DNA of 30,999 bases. Origin: an uncultured Prevotella sp. (GTDB taxonomy: Bacteria; Bacteroidota; Bacteroidia; Bacteroidales; Bacteroidaceae). This document shows, in pieces, positions 28,479-30,999 of this stretch; position 1 is the first letter of the stretch; each line of letters starts with the position of its first letter. Where the stretch lies: the NCBI GenBank assembly GCA_934230115.1, contig CAKQEI010000028.1, forward strand, positions 1 through 30,999. The letters run 5' to 3'. Made by a program: the position numbers and the translations under genes. The notes beneath the pieces were generated by a model. That model was not told where the DNA came from and made no database searches. It saw nothing but the letters and a program-made list of their open reading frames with translations.

Positions 28479-29297
28479 TTAGTACTTAACATTCTCCACC
28501 GACACTTGTATACTCATGTTTTTATTGAAGTTATAGCGCAGAGTAGCTCCAATGCGGTCGCCCATGTTGGTCAAGTCGTAGGCAGAGTAGGCAGGCATAC
28601 CGAAGAAGTTGCGGCTGAAACCGCCAAAGCCTCCCATGCCAGGTCCGTAGTATCCACCGTAATATCCGTCGTACATGCTGTAGCGCAGTCGGTTGCCAAT
28701 GTTATTGGTTATGGATTTCTGTCCGTAAACGTAGGCTTCCCAATGCTCGTTGAATCGATAGCCAAGCACAGCAGTCAATCCTGCGTCGCGCCAGTTGTCG
28801 CCTGCATAGTTGATGTTGTTCATATATCCGCCCACGGCAACAGACAGTTTGTCGTTGATAGGCGTAGCATACATCATAGCTATATTCTGCTGAAAACCAG
28901 CTCCACTGCGTGCGCCTTTGCCAAACTGTGCGAACACAGAAGCTCCTATCTGCACGTTGAGTCCCTTGTGCAGTCCCCAGTCATACCATCCTCCGAAGTT
29001 CAGCGGATAGTGTCCAATAGTCTCTGGTTGCCCATACATATTCATCTTTGGCAAATGCAGAGAGTCTTGCATCTCCACATTCTCTTCCATCTCTTTCTTT
29101 TCAGCTTTAGCTTGCTCAGCGGCAGCTTCCTCGCGCCATTTGCGTGAGCGTCCGCCAAAACGTGTAGGCATTATGCGCTGAAGGGCAGACTCATCGAAGT
29201 GGGGTTCGCCCAAGCTCTTGCTGTTGTCGTCCTGTGCGGCAGCAGGTATGGCAAAAGCCATGAGTGCTATAAAAATCAGTTTCCTAATAATTGTCAT
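28479..29297 (-). CDS. Outer-membrane protein with predicted beta-barrel C-terminal part
   Basis: A 272-residue secreted protein with a clear signal peptide (cleavage after AFAIPAAAQ). The mature N-terminus has a charged helical stretch (about 51-77, REEAAAEQAKAEKKEMEE), followed by alternating beta-like segments ending in NMSIQVSVENVKY. A segment rich in Gly and Tyr (about 207-230) lies within. Similar Prevotella proteins are of unknown role. The start codon at 29297 is preceded by AAGGAGG, an unusually good ribosome site for this phylum. The gene is monocistronic, facing the susD-like terminator. Confidence 0.75.
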   Translation of the reverse strand: MTIIRKLIFIALMAFAIPAAAQDDNSKSLGEPHFDESALQRIMPTRFGGRSRKWREEAAAEQAKAEKKEMEENVEMQDSLHLPKMNMYGQPETIGHYPLNFGGWYDWGLHKGLNVQIGASVFAQFGKGARSGAGFQQNIAMMYATPINDKLSVAVGGYMNNINYAGDNWRDAGLTAVLGYRFNEHWEAYVYGQKSITNNIGNRLRYSMYDGYYGGYYGPGMGGFGGFSRNFFGMPAYSAYDLTNMGDRIGATLRYNFNKNMSIQVSVENVKY

Positions 29298-29303
29298 AAT
29301 ATG

Positions 29304-29310
29304 CCTCCTT
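29304..29310 (-). promoter_or_regulatory. Strong Shine-Dalgarno AAGGAGG for the outer-membrane protein
   Basis: The minus strand reads AAGGAGG, then six bases, then ATG at 29297. Good Shine-Dalgarno sequences are uncommon in Bacteroidetes and I see none so strong elsewhere in the window. Confidence 0.75.
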
Positions 29311-29337
29311 TTTAATTCTTTACTTTTTATTATGTTC

Positions 29338-29369
29338 CAAAGTTATATATTTCTTTCCTTGTATGCAAG
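29338..29369 (-). promoter_or_regulatory. Promoter of the outer-membrane protein gene
   Basis: On the minus strand a -33-like CTTG (29369-29366) and TAACTTTG (29345-29338) are spaced by 20 bases. The -7 element is 40 bases before the ATG at 29297. Confidence 0.7.
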
Positions 29370-29532
29370 AATTTTTTTTCTTTTATGTGTTGCTGCTGAT
29401 TTGCAACAAAAATTTGCATTGTTGCGTGTGGATAGCTGTAGATTAATTGTAATAATGCCTAATTTAGGCTATGAATTATACAGGATAAAGAGCAGCTGTC
29501 CTAACTTTTCCAGTAACCTTTCTCGGAAATCT

Positions 29533-29563
29533 CTTGCAGATATAAAATAAAGTCGTAACTTTG
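29533..29563 (+). promoter_or_regulatory. Promoter of the Rpn-like gene
   Basis: CTTG (29533-29536) and TAACTTTG (29556-29563) are spaced by 19 bases. The -7 element is 23 bases before the ATG at 29587. The same CTTG -33 appears in the divergent promoter at 29338-29369. Confidence 0.65.
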
Positions 29564-29586
29564 TGGTAGCATTTTAATACAGACAG

Positions 29587-30498
29587 ATGACTATGAAGTA
29601 CTTAGACCCTAAGGCGGACCTAACGTTCAAGAAGATATTCGGCAATCATCCCCAAAGACTGATAAGCCTTCTGAACGCACTCCTGCCACTCAGCGAAGAA
29701 GAGCAGATACACGAAATCAAGTATCTGCCTACAGAACTTGTGCCACAGCTCGAAGGAGGCAAGAACACCATTGTGGATGTACTCTGCACAGATTCAAGAG
29801 GCAGGAAGTTCTGTGTGGAAATGCAGATGGAATGGTCGGACGCTTTCCAGCAGCGAGTACTGTTCAATGCATCCAAGCTATATGTGAGTCAGGCTAAAAA
29901 GGGAGGTAAATACAGTGAACTGCAACCTGTGTATTCCCTGAATCTTGTGAATGATATCTTCGAGCATGATACTCCCGATTTCATCCACAACTACCGCATC
30001 GTGCATGATAAGGACAGCAATAAGATAATTGAAGGCTTGCATTTCACCTTCATTGAGCTCCCTAAGTTCACTCCTCATTCCATTGCCGACAAGCGTATGA
30101 TGGTCTTGTGGCTCCGTTTCCTCACGGAAATCAATTCCAATACGAAGGAGATTCCTGCCGACCTGCTTAATGATCCGGAGATAGGAAAAGCCGTAGAGGA
30201 GCTGGAGATATCCGGCTTTACTGATGCCGAACTCCGTGCCTACGACAAATTCTGGGATTCGGTAAGTGTTGAAAGAACCCTTCTGGATGACAGATACCAG
30301 AAAGGTAAGGAAGAAGGAATTACTGAAGGCATGGAAATGGGCATAAAGCAAGGTATGGAAAAAGGTAAGGCTGAAGGCAAACATGAGGCCAACACAGAAA
30401 CAGCACAACGTTTGCTGGCAATGGGACTCTCTGCCGAACAGGTTGCCAATGCTACCCAGCTACCTTTGGAAATCATTAAGAATCTGAGCAATTCATAA
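29587..30498 (+). CDS. Rpn/PD-(D/E)XK nuclease-family transposase-like protein
   Basis: A 303-residue protein of the Rpn recombination-promoting nuclease / PD-(D/E)XK transposase family. The opening YLDPKADLTFKKIFG (5-19) is diagnostic; the nuclease core shows Asp64 in IVDVLCTD and Glu78-x-Gln80 in FCVEMQM, fitting the D...E-x-Q motif. The C-terminal part (about 240-270) has repeated EG/GM/KG turns (GITEGMEMGIKQGMEKGKAEG), then a short helical tail with LLAMGLSAEQVANATQL. E. coli Rpn proteins stimulate RecA-independent DNA exchange. ATG 29593 is an alternative start. It stands beside the miniature element at 30512-30922; a link is speculative. Confidence 0.9.
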   Translation: MTMKYLDPKADLTFKKIFGNHPQRLISLLNALLPLSEEEQIHEIKYLPTELVPQLEGGKNTIVDVLCTDSRGRKFCVEMQMEWSDAFQQRVLFNASKLYVSQAKKGGKYSELQPVYSLNLVNDIFEHDTPDFIHNYRIVHDKDSNKIIEGLHFTFIELPKFTPHSIADKRMMVLWLRFLTEINSNTKEIPADLLNDPEIGKAVEELEISGFTDAELRAYDKFWDSVSVERTLLDDRYQKGKEEGITEGMEMGIKQGMEKGKAEGKHEANTETAQRLLAMGLSAEQVANATQLPLEIIKNLSNS

Positions 30499-30511
30499 AA
30501 AATATAATAAC

Positions 30512-30531
30512 GAGTCCACTTTAAAAAGTGG
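30512..30531 (+). repeat. Left terminal inverted repeat
   Basis: GAGTCCACTTTAAAAAGTGG. It matches the reverse complement of the right end at 19 of 20 positions. Located 13 bases after the Rpn-like stop codon, it also could form a short hairpin ending that gene. Confidence 0.7.
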
Positions 30532-30570
30532 TTTCGTTTAAAAGTTTAACATTCATTCGTTCTTTGACTT

Positions 30571-30602
30571 TTTGTAGTCTGGAGATTTTTTTCGTAATTT
30601 TG
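30571..30602 (+). promoter_or_regulatory. Promoter inside the miniature element
   Basis: TTTG (30571-30574), 20 bases, TAATTTTG (30595-30602): a full match to the Bacteroidetes consensus, 25 bases before the ATG at 30628. It is one of the two best promoters in the window. Confidence 0.75.
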
Positions 30603-30627
30603 AAGTCGCAAACAACAATATAAGAAT

Positions 30628-30783
30628 ATGTTCAAAAAGAGTCCAAAGACAAAACAATTCAACTTGTTCAGTTCTCCTTCAGGACTGATTCGCTTGGTAC
30701 TCTCGTATGACCTCGAAATGGGTCTCCAGATGGCAACAAAATGGTTCAAAGACCGAATCGCCCCTCTTTGGGGCTATATTTAG
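30628..30783 (+). pseudogene. Transposase N-terminal remnant (51 codons)
   Basis: ATG 30628 to TAG 30781-30783. The translation begins MFKKSPKTKQFNLFSSPSGL, similar from memory to the start of Prevotella/Bacteroides transposases (pattern MFKKS...Q..LFSSP). After residue about 22 the sequence no longer resembles a transposase (MGLQMATKWFKDRIAPLWGYI) and stops. No DDE catalytic region is present, so it is not functional as a transposase. It may still be transcribed from the intact promoter. Assignment rests on remembered resemblance. Confidence 0.5.
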
Positions 30784-30902
30784 GCAATAAGAGGCATTTT
30801 GACGTTGTATAAACTGGTCGTTCGCCAACTTGTCGCCAAAGTTAGTTAACGCCAAGGATTGCGTAAAAACTTTCCAAGGCATATGTTTAATTTAAAGTTA
30901 AT

Positions 30903-30922
30903 CCACTTTTTAAAGTGGAGTC
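30903..30922 (-). repeat. Right terminal inverted repeat
   Basis: Reverse complement reads GACTCCACTTTAAAAAGTGG, 19 of 20 identical to the left end. It ends 4 bases before the ATG of the next gene. Confidence 0.7.
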
Positions 30923-30926
30923 AATT

Positions 30927-30999
30927 ATGAAAAAGGTTCTAGCAATAATTAGTCTCTTGTTTCTTGTTTTGAATGGTAATGCTCAAGAATCATTAGATA
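30927..30999 (+). CDS. Secreted protein, N-terminal fragment (3' end outside window)
   Basis: ATG 30927 opens 24 codons to the window end. The translation MKKVLAIISLLFLVLNGNAQ is a typical type I signal peptide with likely cleavage after NAQ. The rest is not visible. The right end of the miniature element lies 4 bases upstream, so any promoter or leader must come from that element or from further upstream. Confidence 0.7.
   Translation, partial: MKKVLAIISLLFLVLNGNAQESLD

Larger units (their letters stand above)
30512..30922. mobile_element. 411-bp inverted-repeat element, likely internally deleted insertion sequence
   Basis: The ends are a 20-bp inverted repeat (30512-30531 and 30903-30922) with one mismatch, continuing as a weaker match for about another 20 bases inward (around 30537-30551 and 30884-30897). 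Each end also contains a small palindrome CCACTTT...AAAGTGG. The interior carries a complete promoter (30571-30602) and a 51-codon frame whose N-terminus looks like that of Bacteroidales transposases. I see no target-site duplication. This is best read as a MITE-like derivative of an IS element; the family is uncertain. Confidence 0.65.

Noticed and set aside
30837..30844. Minus-strand TAACTTTG inside the miniature element
   Set aside because: Matches TAnnTTTG, but has only a weak -33 and no sensible gene follows it; probably chance, though antisense transcription cannot be excluded.

Overview
The window looks like chromosomal DNA of a Bacteroidales bacterium, most likely Prevotellaceae (Prevotella/Segatella-like). 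The evidence is repeated -7 elements of the Bacteroidetes type TAnnTTTG, a SusC/SusD pair, a type II pantothenate kinase, very few Shine-Dalgarno sequences, and an outer-membrane lipoprotein style typical of the phylum. The genus is inference. I saw no tRNA, rRNA, CRISPR array or prophage.

Layout. 1-5476: the end of an MFS transporter, a gene-poor stretch with two strong palindromes, a YeiH-type membrane protein facing a secreted GH20 beta-hexosaminidase across a shared terminator, then a divergent SotB-type sugar exporter. 5510-8047: a mazG / lipoprotein / RNase Z operon. 8222-13418: a small secreted sorting-domain-like protein, an L,D-transpeptidase, an ECF sigma factor with a one-TM putative anti-sigma and a CpxP-like periplasmic protein, then truA and an EamA transporter, closed by a long hairpin. 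13509-19195: dapA, an orphan FecCD/BtuC-type permease, ligA, a B3/4-domain protein and coaW. 19250-23369: a CapD/PglF-like membrane sugar-nucleotide dehydratase with a long leader, then a copper P-type ATPase. 23474-28427: an orphan SusC/SusD pair. 28479-30999: a reverse-strand outer-membrane protein, an Rpn-family nuclease/transposase-like protein, a 411-bp inverted-repeat element that appears to be an internally deleted insertion sequence, and the start of another secreted protein.

The most unusual points are: (a) the copper ATPase has only 53 residues from its phosphorylated Asp to the SGD motif, so the ATP-binding N domain appears largely missing; (b) the IS-derived miniature element at 30512-30922 keeps a perfect promoter and a 51-codon transposase-like remnant and ends 4 nt before the next start codon; (c) two genes (yeiH-like and copA) have a promoter element exactly 5 nt before the ATG, predicting leaderless mRNAs; (d) an ECF sigma / putative anti-sigma / CpxP-like module follows a cell-wall transpeptidase that lacks the usual peptidoglycan-binding domain; (e) two distant terminators share one stem motif. 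No wholly new multi-gene defence or metabolic system could be supported; the sigma/anti-sigma/CpxP group is the best candidate for an under-described system.
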